Shown piece by piece: positions 31,120-39,910 of a DNA stretch of 64,000 nucleotides. The translations under genes and the position numbers were made by a program. Position 1 is the first letter of the stretch; each line of letters starts with the position of its first letter. The notes beneath the pieces are model-generated. The model was not told the DNA's origin, ran no database searches, and worked only from the letters and a program-made list of their open reading frames with translations. This DNA comes from Novibacillus thermophilus (GTDB lineage Bacteria > Bacillota > Bacilli > Thermoactinomycetales > Novibacillaceae), in assembly GCF_002005165.1 (NCBI RefSeq), contig NZ_CP019699.1, forward strand, positions 2,170,001-2,234,000, written 5' to 3'.

Positions 31120-32051
31120 AACACTTTCAAATATCGGGACTGGATCAGCGAGTGTCAGAGTTAATTTTGGGGACCGCAACATTTCATCCCTCCAATATTG
31201 AGGAAATGAGCGGCGTATTGGATGAATACATCCGTTTGGGCGGTAACATACTGGACACTGCCCAAAATTATGGAGCAGGAGACAGTGAAAATGCGATCGG
31301 GATGTGGTTGAACGAGCGGAAAAACCGCCAGGACATCCTCATTTTGACAAAAGGGGGTCATCCGGATGAAAACGGGCCCCGCGTGAACGCGGAAGCGATC
31401 AAGTACGACCTTTTCGGCAGTTTGCAAAGGTTGCAAACAGACTACATCGATCTGTATCTGCTGCATCGAGATGATCCTGCTGTACCAGTTGAACCGATCG
31501 TCGAAGCGCTAAATGAACATGTTGAACAAGGGTTGATAAAGGCAATCGGGGTTTCAAACTGGTCATGCGAAAGAATTCAGGAAGCCAACAATTACGCCCA
31601 CGCACATGGCCTTGTCGGATTTTCGTGCAGCAGTCCCCATTTGAGTCTGGCTGAGCCCGTGGAACCGATGTGGCCAGGCTGTGTATTTGCCGACAAAGGA
31701 ACGCGAAGCTGGCATGAAGTTACACAATTCCCTCTGTTATCGTGGTCGGCTCTTGCGGGTGGTTTTTTTACTGGGCGTTTTTCGCCAGGGAGAAGAGACC
31801 ATCCTGACATCGTGAGGGTTTACTACAGCGACGAGAACTGGGAGAGATATCGCCGCGCTGAACAATTGGCATTGAAAAAAGGGTGTCGCACTTTGCACAT
31901 CGCCCTGGCATACGTATTGCGTCAACCATTTCCGGTTGGAGGTATCATCGGTCCGCGAAGGGTGGAGGAATTACAATCCAGCTTTGAAGCAACACGCATT
32001 CCATTGAGTCCGGAAGAAATGCGTTGGCTGAATTTAGAGGAAGCGAGCTGA
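31116..32051 (+). CDS. aldo/keto reductase
   Basis: NAD(P)H-dependent oxidoreductase of 311 residues with an AKR barrel. The catalytic Asp and Tyr lie in NILDTAQNYGAGDSE, the Lys in LILTKGG, and the His in LYLLHRDDP. The nicotinamide-binding C-terminus is VGGIIGPRRVEEL. It starts at TTG 31116 behind GGGGAGGAGG and overlaps the stop of the GH38-like gene. Together with the IolE-like isomerase downstream it probably oxidizes or reduces the sugar released by the upstream hydrolases, a step related to cyclitol or keto-sugar metabolism. Confidence 0.9.
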   Translation: MKHFQISGLDQRVSELILGTATFHPSNIEEMSGVLDEYIRLGGNILDTAQNYGAGDSENAIGMWLNERKNRQDILILTKGGHPDENGPRVNAEAIKYDLFGSLQRLQTDYIDLYLLHRDDPAVPVEPIVEALNEHVEQGLIKAIGVSNWSCERIQEANNYAHAHGLVGFSCSSPHLSLAEPVEPMWPGCVFADKGTRSWHEVTQFPLLSWSALAGGFFTGRFSPGRRDHPDIVRVYYSDENWERYRRAEQLALKKGCRTLHIALAYVLRQPFPVGGIIGPRRVEELQSSFEATRIPLSPEEMRWLNLEEAS

Positions 32052-32067
32052 ACGGGAGGTATCTGCC

Positions 32068-32970
32068 GTGAACGTGAAGTTAGGTATTTCCGCGATCAAC
32101 TGGTTGAACGAAGACCGACACTTATTTAAAGATTTGTACACTGGCGAAGAAGTGCTATCTGAAATGTCAAAACTTGGCTTCGAAGGAACAGAAATGAGCC
32201 GGGCATTTCCCAGAAGTGTCCATGAATTAAAAGCATTGTTGTCAAGCAAGGGACTGTCCCTCGCTTCCGGATGGAAATCGGTATTATTCAGTGATCCGTC
32301 TCGCCGCCAAACTGAAATGAAAGCTTATCGCGAGCATGTCGATTTCTTAAAAGCGATGGGCTGTAAACACGTAGTAACTTGCGAAATCCGGAATCAGTTT
32401 ACGGGACCGGACCGATCAAAGATGGTGTCGCTATCAGATGAGGAATGGAAGTATATGGTGGATGGGCTCCATGAGGCCGGGCGTTATTGCCGGGAGAACG
32501 GGATGGAGCTCGTTTACCACTTTCACGGAGAAACGGTCGTGGAAACGCCTGAAGAGATTCATAAACTCGTCGAGATGACGGATCCGGAACACGTACACCT
32601 GTTGTATGATACGGGACATGCCTACTACGGTGGCAGTGATCCGTTAGAACTTCTCAAAACGTATTACGACAGGATCCGGTACATTCATTTAAAAGACGTT
32701 CGTCAAGACGTCCTCAATTGGACGCGCCTTTATCGTGTCAAGTTTTCCCACGCGGTAAAAAAAGGGATTTTTACCGTCCCCGGTGACGGTTGCATCGACT
32801 TTATTCCAATTTTTCAAAAATTAATCGAGCGCCAGTACGAGGGATGGCTCGTGATTGAAGCGGAACAAAACCCGCTTACAGCCAATCCCTTTGCGTATGC
32901 CTTCAAGGGAAAGCAGTATATCGAGGAGGTAATTGAAAAAGTGCGACAGCAAACAGATCTGTCAGACTAG
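32068..32970 (+). CDS. sugar phosphate isomerase/epimerase, IolE-like (AP endonuclease 2 fold)
   Basis: TIM-barrel protein of 300 residues closely resembling the IolE inosose dehydratase at 45326: both begin with GISAINWLNEDRH or IAPISWVNDD and share LYDTGHAYYGG, YIHLKDVRQDVL and FTVPGDGCIDF. Metal ligands are expected at E (YHFHGE), D (LLYDTGHA), H (YIHLKD) and E (VIEAEQ). It starts at GTG 32068 directly after the aldo/keto reductase and closes that operon. It probably acts as a dehydratase or epimerase on a keto-inositol or keto-sugar, making the locus a possible second cyclitol pathway. Confidence 0.88.
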   Translation: MNVKLGISAINWLNEDRHLFKDLYTGEEVLSEMSKLGFEGTEMSRAFPRSVHELKALLSSKGLSLASGWKSVLFSDPSRRQTEMKAYREHVDFLKAMGCKHVVTCEIRNQFTGPDRSKMVSLSDEEWKYMVDGLHEAGRYCRENGMELVYHFHGETVVETPEEIHKLVEMTDPEHVHLLYDTGHAYYGGSDPLELLKTYYDRIRYIHLKDVRQDVLNWTRLYRVKFSHAVKKGIFTVPGDGCIDFIPIFQKLIERQYEGWLVIEAEQNPLTANPFAYAFKGKQYIEEVIEKVRQQTDLSD

Positions 32971-32996
32971 AGAAGACGTGTACTCAGTTTCTTGGA

Positions 32997-33043
32997 TTGA
33001 ACTCTTTCATTTAATCGGTTTATAATCAACGTTAAGCGCTTAA
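32997..33043 (+). promoter_or_regulatory. promoter and TTAAGCGCTTAA operator of the MFS transporter
   Basis: TTGAAC at 32997-33002 and TATAAT at 33021-33026 with an 18-base spacer form a good sigma-A promoter. The perfect palindrome TTAAGCGCTTAA at 33032-33043 lies over the expected transcription start, which is a typical repressor position for a LacI-type protein. Confidence 0.75.
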
Positions 33044-33082
33044 TGTTACATTAATAAACTCAATAGGACCGGTTGAGTTTGC

Positions 33083-34306
33083 ATGAAGGGGAATGGCTTC
33101 TTGGACACGACACGTAGCAAGAATCGTATTTCGATTCGCGACCATATTGTGTTTATTTCGGTAACCTTTGTTTATTGGTTTTCCATGTACATTTACGTTC
33201 CTGTTTTGCCGACATACTTAGAATCGTTGGGGGCAACGTACACGTTCATCGGTATCGTTCTAGGCAGCTACGGCGTCATGCAAGTTCTCATTCGCCTCCC
33301 TATTGGCATTTTTTCCGACCTGATGAAGGCGCGCCGTCCTTTTATCATTCTCGGCCTTGTTACAAGTGTGTTAAGTTGTGTTGGTTTTGTTTTGTCTGAT
33401 GGATTGGGTTGGGCGCTGGGATTTCGGACGCTTTCAGGCGTTGCGGCATCCACTTGGGTGACGTTTACGGTTTTGTATTCCAACTTCTTTTCTAAAGAAG
33501 GAAGCACGCAATCTATGAGTATCATGCAATTTGTGACGGTTACGGCCCAGGTGATCAGTATGGGCGTCAGTGGCGTTCTAGTCAAACGTTGGGGGTTGGA
33601 GTTTCCGTTTTTAATTGGTGGGATTCTAGGCTTCATGGGTTTAGCCCTATCTTTTTTTATCAAGGAACCTGTCGGAGACGAAGCGAAATCCTTGATGCGC
33701 ATGAAAGATGTACCTAAGGTTGTGCGCAATCCCCTGTTGGTGAAAGTTTCCCTTCTATCCGCGTTTGCCCATTGTGTACTATTCATCACGGTTTTCGGAT
33801 ATACAACTCCCTATGCTCTAAATCTTGGTGTGGAAGAAGGCGAGCTGGGCTATATTTCGTTTGCGTTTTTAATTCCCCATGCCATTGCGTCCTTATTTTC
33901 CGGAAGGAAGATTGTCCCCGTTTTAGGTCAGTGGATGACTTTAACGATCGGATTTTTAGGGAGTGCTGTTTTTACTTGTATGATTCCGTTGGTGGATCAT
34001 TACGGATGGCTGTGTCTTACACAGTCTTTTAACGGCTTTTTTCTCGGCTTAACGTTTCCCCTTTTGCTGAGTATGGCCATCCAATCAGTTCCCCGTGAGA
34101 AACAGGCGACAGCGATGGGATTCTATCAGTCTGTCTTCGCCGCCGGAATTTTTTTAGGTCCTTTTTTGGCTGGGGTGTTGAACCATATGTTTGGCCTGAA
34201 AGGAGGGTTTTTCCTAGCCGCTACTTTAGGGTTCATAGCGGTGGGAATATCTTATGTCGAGAGAAATAATTTCAAATACAGTGTTGACAACGACGTAAAA
34301 GCGTAA
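33083..34306 (+). CDS. MFS transporter
   Basis: Major facilitator superfamily permease of 407 residues with about twelve predicted membrane helices. The first half contains YVPVLPTYLESLGA and the loop 2-3 motif GIFSDLMKARRP, which corresponds to the conserved MFS motif A. The second half repeats the pattern. It opens the inositol-type regulon under the TTAAGCGCTTAA operator at 33032, so it probably imports or exports an inositol isomer or a related cyclitol; the direction and ligand are not evident. The promoter of the following dehydrogenase gene overlaps its last codons. Confidence 0.9.
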   Translation: MKGNGFLDTTRSKNRISIRDHIVFISVTFVYWFSMYIYVPVLPTYLESLGATYTFIGIVLGSYGVMQVLIRLPIGIFSDLMKARRPFIILGLVTSVLSCVGFVLSDGLGWALGFRTLSGVAASTWVTFTVLYSNFFSKEGSTQSMSIMQFVTVTAQVISMGVSGVLVKRWGLEFPFLIGGILGFMGLALSFFIKEPVGDEAKSLMRMKDVPKVVRNPLLVKVSLLSAFAHCVLFITVFGYTTPYALNLGVEEGELGYISFAFLIPHAIASLFSGRKIVPVLGQWMTLTIGFLGSAVFTCMIPLVDHYGWLCLTQSFNGFFLGLTFPLLLSMAIQSVPREKQATAMGFYQSVFAAGIFLGPFLAGVLNHMFGLKGGFFLAATLGFIAVGISYVERNNFKYSVDNDVKA

Positions 34307-34335
34307 TACAATCTCAATTAAAGTTAAGCGCTTAA
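34284..34335 (+). promoter_or_regulatory. promoter and TTAAGCGCTTAA operator of the first inositol dehydrogenase
   Basis: TTGACA at 34284-34289 and TACAAT at 34307-34312 with a 17-base spacer give a near-consensus promoter overlapping the end of the MFS gene. The palindrome TTAAGCGCTTAA at 34324-34335 follows 12 bases after the -10 box. Confidence 0.75.
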
Positions 34336-34367
34336 CATACAAAGAAAAAGATGAAAGGTTGCCTCAT

Positions 34368-35387
34368 ATGCCGAACGAAATCCGTTGTGCAGTTCTTGGA
34401 TTGGGAAGATTAGGCTACTGGCACTCTGAGAATCTCGCTAGAAGGGTGAATGGTGCCAAGTTAGTAGCCGTGGCAGATCCTTTAGAAGGTAGAGCGAAGC
34501 AAGTTGCCCAGGCATTAGACGTTCCGAAATGGTTTGAAAACCCGGATGAAGTGTTCCGTGATCCAGAAATTGACGCAGTAGCAATTGTGACTCCAACTTC
34601 GACACATGCGGACATGATCAAAAAAGCGGCTGCTCATTCGAAACATATCTTTGTTGAGAAGCCGATTACGCAGACGTTAGAAGAAGCTGACGAAGTGATC
34701 GAAGTGATCCAGGACCATAACGTCATTTGTCAGGTTGGGTTTATGAGAAGGTTTGACCCCAATTACGTTGAAGCTAAACGAAGGATTGAAGCCGGTGATA
34801 TCGGGAAGCCCATTTATTTTAAAGGGATTACCCGAGATGGGAACACTCCGCCGCCAGACTTTATCAAAAACAGCGGAGGACTGTACTTAGATTTTTCTAT
34901 TCATGACTACGATACAGCCCGCTTCTTGTTAGGAGCTGAAGTGATATCGGTTACAGCGCTGGGCAGTGTGGTGGAGAATGATTACGTGGCGGAATTTAAC
35001 GACGTGGATCAAGCGTTGACCTATTTAACGTTTGATTCCGGAGCGGCAGCTGATATCGAAGCGAGTAGAAATGCAAAGTACGGCTACGACATCAGGGCTG
35101 AAGTTATTGGGACAGAAGGCGCTATTCAAATCGGGTCGATGCAGCACCACGATATAAAGATACTTAAAAATAACGGCAGCACCCATGATGTTTTTCCAGA
35201 CTTTCCGTCACAATTTAAAGATGCGTACTTGAATGAGATGACGGTGTTTATTGAATGCCTGAGAAACAACGAAAAGCCTGCAGTTGATGAGATTGACGGC
35301 AAAATCGCTTTAGAAATTGCTGTATCTGCCACAAAGTCTTACCAGACAGGAAGTAAGGTCCTGCTGGAACCTCTCAAACATGTTTGA
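34368..35387 (+). CDS. Gfo/Idh/MocA dehydrogenase, inositol 2-dehydrogenase-like (IolG paralogue)
   Basis: NAD-dependent oxidoreductase of 339 residues. The Rossmann motif is VLGLGRLG, the catalytic lysine is in EKP at residues 97-99, and LDFSIHDYDTARFLLG carries the Asp and His that complete the IolG active site. It is therefore likely to oxidize an inositol isomer to an inosose. ATG 34368 is preferred over TTG 34359 because GAAAGG lies at a suitable distance from the ATG and abuts the TTG. It stands alone between two operator-carrying promoters. Confidence 0.88.
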   Translation: MPNEIRCAVLGLGRLGYWHSENLARRVNGAKLVAVADPLEGRAKQVAQALDVPKWFENPDEVFRDPEIDAVAIVTPTSTHADMIKKAAAHSKHIFVEKPITQTLEEADEVIEVIQDHNVICQVGFMRRFDPNYVEAKRRIEAGDIGKPIYFKGITRDGNTPPPDFIKNSGGLYLDFSIHDYDTARFLLGAEVISVTALGSVVENDYVAEFNDVDQALTYLTFDSGAAADIEASRNAKYGYDIRAEVIGTEGAIQIGSMQHHDIKILKNNGSTHDVFPDFPSQFKDAYLNEMTVFIECLRNNEKPAVDEIDGKIALEIAVSATKSYQTGSKVLLEPLKHV

Positions 35388-35395
35388 CTGTTAAA

Positions 35396-35407
35396 TTAAG
35401 CGCTTAA
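35396..35407. promoter_or_regulatory. TTAAGCGCTTAA operator in front of the LacI gene
   Basis: Perfect 12-base palindrome 40 bases upstream of the LacI start codon. TTGACT at 35384-35389 is a possible -35 element, but no good -10 sequence at the right distance is visible. Its position suggests negative autoregulation. Confidence 0.65.
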
Positions 35408-35446
35408 TAAGGTTATTCATGTTTTTGATGAGAAGGAAGGCAAGCA

Positions 35447-36457
35447 ATGAAACCGACGATCTACGATGTGGCTAAGAAAGCGGGAGTATCAATAGCAACC
35501 GTTTCAAAAGTGATGAACAATCAGCCGGTTAGGAAAAAAACGAGAGAAAAAGTGTTAGAGGCGATGGAAGAGCTTGACTACAAGCCAAACATACTGGCAT
35601 CAGCCTTAATGGGGAAGCGGACGTCCACGATCGGGTTCTTATTACCGGATATAGCGAACCCTTTCGTGGCTGAAATGGCGCGAAGAGTAGAAGATCGCGC
35701 GCATGAAAAAGGATATAATCTCGTCATTTGTAGTACCGACTTTGATCGAGAAAAAGAAGCGCTTTACGTTTCGTTGTTAAATCAAAAAAGTGTTGACGGG
35801 TTTATTTTGGCTGGTGATTTTAAAAATGAAGACGTTCTGAAAAGTTTGCTTGAGGAACACATACCGGTAGTGCTTCTCGCCGCATCCCATCCGTCATTAT
35901 TGGTTAACAGCGTAAGAGTGGACGATTTTATCGGGGGATATGAAGTTGCTTCCCACCTGATATCGCTTGGTCACAAAAAAATAGCTGTTATTGGTGAGGA
36001 TGCGACCAGCAGTAAGGAGCGGATTCGTGGATTCAAGCAGGCTTTACAGGAAAATGAAATGAATTTACGAGACGAAATGGTTGTTATAGGTGGCTCTAGT
36101 TCGGAAGATGCGGAACTATCAGCAGCGAAATTACTGGCTGACCCAGAACCGCCGACAGCCATATTTGCTTGCAACGACATACTGTCTATGGGTGTCATTC
36201 TTGCTGCGAGAGGAAGAGATATCAGGATTCCCGATGATCTTTCCATTGTCGGGTTTGACAATACCCTTTTATCTATGAACAGTGATCCTCCATTGACCAC
36301 TGTTGAACAACCGATCCAGGATATGTGTTCTCAAGCTGTTGATTTACTTATAGAGGAGATCGAAGGCAAAAGTAAAACAAAGCAACGCATTATAATGATG
36401 CCACGTCTCATTATCCGCAATTCCACGAGCGAGTATCGAGCGGAGGATGACGCCTAA
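35447..36457 (+). CDS. LacI family transcriptional regulator (inositol-locus repressor)
   Basis: Regulator of 336 residues. The LacI-type helix-turn-helix is MKPTIYDVAKKAGVSIATVS, followed by the hinge YKPNILASALMGKR and the effector domain beginning IGFLLPDIANPFVAEM. It sits inside the regulon whose promoters carry TTAAGCGCTTAA at 33032, 34324, 35396, 36478 and 43332, so it very likely binds that palindrome, including its own promoter. Classical Bacillus iol operons use a DeoR-type IolR, so a LacI-type regulator here is a change of regulator family. The inducer is probably an inositol or inosose derivative. Confidence 0.92.
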   Translation: MKPTIYDVAKKAGVSIATVSKVMNNQPVRKKTREKVLEAMEELDYKPNILASALMGKRTSTIGFLLPDIANPFVAEMARRVEDRAHEKGYNLVICSTDFDREKEALYVSLLNQKSVDGFILAGDFKNEDVLKSLLEEHIPVVLLAASHPSLLVNSVRVDDFIGGYEVASHLISLGHKKIAVIGEDATSSKERIRGFKQALQENEMNLRDEMVVIGGSSSEDAELSAAKLLADPEPPTAIFACNDILSMGVILAARGRDIRIPDDLSIVGFDNTLLSMNSDPPLTTVEQPIQDMCSQAVDLLIEEIEGKSKTKQRIIMMPRLIIRNSTSEYRAEDDA

Positions 36458-36477
36458 ATTTAATTGTAGGCTCATTA

Positions 36478-36489
36478 TAAAGCGCTTAA
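36478..36489. promoter_or_regulatory. TAAAGCGCTTAA operator, one mismatch to the local palindrome
   Basis: The sequence differs from TTAAGCGCTTAA at one position and lies 37 bases upstream of the dehydrogenase gene at 36526. It is probably a fourth binding site of the LacI regulator at 35447. Confidence 0.6.
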
Positions 36490-36525
36490 TGAAATCGGTT
36501 CCTTATAACAAAAGGGAGTGAAACA

Positions 36526-37527
36526 ATGTCTAAGGTGAATGTTGGTATTTTGGGGGCAGGCGGGATTGCCAAAGTTCACACCTCCATCCTGAAAAAAGAC
36601 GAACGTGTAGACATTGTCGGAATAGCGGACATCGTAGAAGAGAAGGCAAAACTTTTAGCCGATGAAGTAGGAAGTGCTAAGGTCGTCAAAAGTGTTGAAG
36701 AGTTGTTTGAGCTTGGGGTTCATGCGGTGTATGTCACAACACCTAATACGTTACATGTTGAACCCGTGATAAAGTGTCTTGAAAATAACACTCATGTTTT
36801 TTCTGAGAAACCAATGGCGACGTCTTTAGCTGAAGCCAAACAAATAAAAGAAGCAGCGGCAAAATCTAAAGCTATCTACAATTTAGGTATGAATCGTCGG
36901 TACGCCCTTGTCTATAAAAAAGTAAAGGAGCTGATTTCTTCAGGCGACTTAACCCCATTTTTAGCGAATATTAAAATGAACCGCGGAGAGCTATTACATC
37001 CTCCTTGGACCGCTGATCCAAACGTAACGGGCGGATTCCTTTATGAAACGCCTTTTCACCTTATGGATTTATGTCGGTATTTATTCGGTGAAGTGCAAAC
37101 AGTTTATTGTGAAGGAAGACAAAATATGTCAGATGCAGAAATGGATACGTTTGCGATTATGCTTACATTTGAATCAGGTGCCGTTGCAAATTTTGTCACG
37201 TATGCCCATGCCGGATGGAGTTTTCCGTTTGAGGCTATTGAAGTTTACGGAAAATACTCAACGGTGTCAACCCAAGAATTGGAGAAGGTGACGTATTCCT
37301 TAGGCCTAAACCAACCGTCGCGGACTTCTGACTTCTATCAACTGTCAGTAGAAGACAAGTGGGGGTACGCAGAGGAAGATCGATTGTTCATTGATGCGAT
37401 TGTCGAAGGGACGAAGCCTCCGGTTACCGCTGAGGACGGATTTCTTTCCATTCGACTGTTGGAAGCCATTTATGAAAGCGCTAGAACCGGACAAAGAATA
37501 GACTTTCGCAATGGCGATCATGAATAA
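36526..37527 (+). CDS. Gfo/Idh/MocA family oxidoreductase
   Basis: NAD(P)-dependent sugar or cyclitol dehydrogenase of 333 residues. The N-terminal Rossmann motif is GILGAGGIAK and the catalytic lysine lies in FSEKPMATS. The active-site segment is GGFLYETPFHLMDLCRYLFG, with His in place of the IHDFD of IolG, so the substrate may differ from myo-inositol. ATG 36526 follows AAAGGGAG. It starts a run that continues with a second dehydrogenase and the ABC transporter, and it has an operator upstream. Confidence 0.88.
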   Translation: MSKVNVGILGAGGIAKVHTSILKKDERVDIVGIADIVEEKAKLLADEVGSAKVVKSVEELFELGVHAVYVTTPNTLHVEPVIKCLENNTHVFSEKPMATSLAEAKQIKEAAAKSKAIYNLGMNRRYALVYKKVKELISSGDLTPFLANIKMNRGELLHPPWTADPNVTGGFLYETPFHLMDLCRYLFGEVQTVYCEGRQNMSDAEMDTFAIMLTFESGAVANFVTYAHAGWSFPFEAIEVYGKYSTVSTQELEKVTYSLGLNQPSRTSDFYQLSVEDKWGYAEEDRLFIDAIVEGTKPPVTAEDGFLSIRLLEAIYESARTGQRIDFRNGDHE

Positions 37528-37542
37528 AGTGAGGGTGAAAGG

Positions 37543-38721
37543 ATGGCAAAGGGCAAGAAGAAAGTCCGCATCGGAATGATCGGCTACAAAATGATGGGAA
37601 AGGCGCACAGTCACGCTTACCGGGATATTCCATTTTATTTCGATACAGAGGTTGTACCTGTTTTGCAAGCGATTTCCGGACGCGACGAACAAGGTGTCAG
37701 ACGGGCAGCGGAAAAAATGGGCTGGGCTTCGGTCGAAATGGATTGGCATCATTTGGTTGAGCGCGATGATATCGATGTCATTGATATTGTATCGCCGAAC
37801 AACACCCATGCGGACATTGCAATAGCGGCAGCAAAAGCGGGCAAGCATATCATTTGTGAAAAACCGTTGGCATTGTCCGTGGAACAAGCACAACACATGC
37901 TGGACGCTGTGAATAAAGCCGGAGTCGTCCACATGGTTTGCCACAATTATCGATTCGCACCAGCGGTTCAATATGCTAAACAGTTGATACAGCAAGGGAA
38001 ATTAGGTCGAATCTATCATGTTCGGGCGACGTTCTTACAGGATTGGTTGATGGACCCCGGTTATCCGTTAGTGTGGCGACTTCGAAAAGACGTTTCCGGA
38101 TCAGGGACACTCGGTGATCTCGGGTCCCACATTATCGATCTGGCACGGTTTCTCGTCGGAGAGTTTAGTGAAGTCGCCGGAATGATGGAAACATTTATTA
38201 AGGAACGCCCGCTAGGTGATATGGACATTCACCTACAAGGCAAAGTAGAAAGTAGTGAAAAAGGAGAAGTGACCGTCGATGATGCCGCCTCTTTTCTGGC
38301 GCGCTTCGAAAACGGCGCCCTCGGTGTTTTTGAAGTTTCACGGTTTAGCCGTGGCAACCGCGCAGGAAACCGATTTGAAATTAACGGGGAAAAAGGCTCT
38401 GTGCGTTGGGATATGGAAAACATGAACAACCTTCATGTCTATTTGGAGGAAGACGATCCGGGGCTCAAAGGTTTCCGTACAGTCAACTGCACGGAGGTTG
38501 AACATCCGTATGGGAGGGTGTACTGGCCAGCCGGGCACATTATTGGCTATGAACATACGTTTATCAATTTATTGGCAGAGATGATGCGAGGTATTTCGAA
38601 GGGAATTAGTCCAAATCCCAATTTCGAAGACGGTGTTCGCAATCAGATGGTACTTGAAGCGGTTGAACGATCTGTGTGCACCGGAAAGTGGGTGAATATT
38701 TCTGATGTTTCATACAGGTAG
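37543..38721 (+). CDS. Gfo/Idh/MocA family oxidoreductase (larger type)
   Basis: Dehydrogenase of 392 residues. The Rossmann motif is IGMIGYKMMGKAHSH, the catalytic lysine is in CEKPLALS, and SGTLGDLGSHIIDLARFLVG carries the conserved Asp and His. This longer type is found among bacterial inositol and glucoside 3-dehydrogenases. It lies 15 bases after the previous dehydrogenase and is likely co-transcribed with it. It may oxidize another inositol stereoisomer such as scyllo- or chiro-inositol, which is only an inference from context. Confidence 0.87.
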   Translation: MAKGKKKVRIGMIGYKMMGKAHSHAYRDIPFYFDTEVVPVLQAISGRDEQGVRRAAEKMGWASVEMDWHHLVERDDIDVIDIVSPNNTHADIAIAAAKAGKHIICEKPLALSVEQAQHMLDAVNKAGVVHMVCHNYRFAPAVQYAKQLIQQGKLGRIYHVRATFLQDWLMDPGYPLVWRLRKDVSGSGTLGDLGSHIIDLARFLVGEFSEVAGMMETFIKERPLGDMDIHLQGKVESSEKGEVTVDDAASFLARFENGALGVFEVSRFSRGNRAGNRFEINGEKGSVRWDMENMNNLHVYLEEDDPGLKGFRTVNCTEVEHPYGRVYWPAGHIIGYEHTFINLLAEMMRGISKGISPNPNFEDGVRNQMVLEAVERSVCTGKWVNISDVSYR

Positions 38722-38832
38722 TGAAATTTACGCTCGGGGAGGGATGCCTTATAACAATCCAGAAGCGAGCATTTGTATAAACAGTCTCAAAATCCATCGA
38801 TTTAATGAAAAGAAAGGGGAGTCAACTGTAAA

Positions 38833-39819
38833 ATGAAAAAACACGTAGGATTGTTCACAATATTGTTAATCATTGGCGTTCTGGTTGCCGGATGTGGTGG
38901 AACTTCCGGAGAAGCGCAGGGGGATGCAGGACAAGGTCAGGAGACCTCTGAAAACGGTGACAAAATCGTGATCGGTGCAGCCCTTCCTGACTTTGACGAC
39001 AAGTGGTTGAGTTATTTGCAAGACGGAATTAAGGAATATGAGGAATCGCAGGAAAATGTGGAAGTTATATATGTGGATGCGATGAATGATCCCGCCCAAC
39101 AGCTGTCGCAAGTAGAAAACTTCATCCAGCAGCAAGTTGACGCGATATTAATGGTGCCAGTCGATACAGTATCTGCACCCGGAATCGTTGAACAGGCAAA
39201 CAGCGCTGACATTCCGATCGTCATCGTCAACAGGTATTTTGAAGGGGTAGAGGAAGCGACCGCTTACGTCGGTTCAGAATCAATAGAAGCGGGGAAAATG
39301 CAAATGGAAGAAGTCGCAAAGTTGCTTGATGGCAAAGGCAATATTGCTATTATGAACGGAATGATGGGCCATGAAGCTCAAATTATGAGAACGGAAGGGA
39401 ATAAGCAAGTCATTGAGGAGTATCCAGATCTGGAAATAGTACTTGAAGGAACTGCAGAATGGGATCGGGATCAAGGTATGGCGCTCATGGAAAACTGGTT
39501 ACAGAGCGGTCAGGAAATCGATGCCGTCGTTGCAAACAATGATGAGATGGCAATCGGAGCGATCATGGCACTAGAGGCGCAAGGGAAACTAGACGATGTT
39601 GTGGTCGCTGGGGTAGACGCTACGAAAGATGCTTTGGAATACGTTCAATCTGGAAAGCTGGACGTCACCGTTTTCCAGGATCCTTGGGGACAAGGGGGCG
39701 GCGGATTGGAAATCGCTGTTAAAGCTGCTAAAGGTGAAGAGGTAGAACAATTGAATTGGGTCCCTTACGAATTAGTGACAAAGGACAACGTCGAAGAGTA
39801 TGTCAAAAAATGGGAGTAA
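38833..39819 (+). CDS. sugar/cyclitol ABC transporter substrate-binding lipoprotein (RbsB-like)
   Basis: Lipid-anchored periplasmic-binding-type receptor of 328 residues; the lipobox is VLVAGC with C21 modified. The family-4 (RbsB-like) features are VIGAALPDFDDKWLSYLQDG, a QVENFIQQQVDAILMVPVD segment and DAVVANNDEMAIGAIMAL. Together with the ATPase and permease directly downstream it forms a complete ABC importer, probably for inositol, given the iol genes around it. GGGGAG lies upstream of ATG 38833. A two-part hairpin follows the gene. Confidence 0.92.
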   Translation: MKKHVGLFTILLIIGVLVAGCGGTSGEAQGDAGQGQETSENGDKIVIGAALPDFDDKWLSYLQDGIKEYEESQENVEVIYVDAMNDPAQQLSQVENFIQQQVDAILMVPVDTVSAPGIVEQANSADIPIVIVNRYFEGVEEATAYVGSESIEAGKMQMEEVAKLLDGKGNIAIMNGMMGHEAQIMRTEGNKQVIEEYPDLEIVLEGTAEWDRDQGMALMENWLQSGQEIDAVVANNDEMAIGAIMALEAQGKLDDVVVAGVDATKDALEYVQSGKLDVTVFQDPWGQGGGGLEIAVKAAKGEEVEQLNWVPYELVTKDNVEEYVKKWE

Positions 39820-39840
39820 GTTTCAGTAGTTGAAACAGAT

Positions 39841-39875
39841 GGAAGGGGCGCTGAACCAGCGGTGGTGCCCTTTCC
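39841..39875 (+). other. intercistronic hairpin after the binding-protein gene
   Basis: GGAAGGG (39841-39847) pairs with CCCTTTCC (39868-39875) with one bulge, and an inner CGCTG/CAGCG stem with loop AAC is nested inside. No T run follows. It parallels the hairpin at 24313 and may protect the binding-protein mRNA or reduce read-through. Confidence 0.45.
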
Positions 39876-39910
39876 CAAGCTGTCATTTTATCAAAAAAGA
39901 GGTCATCAAC

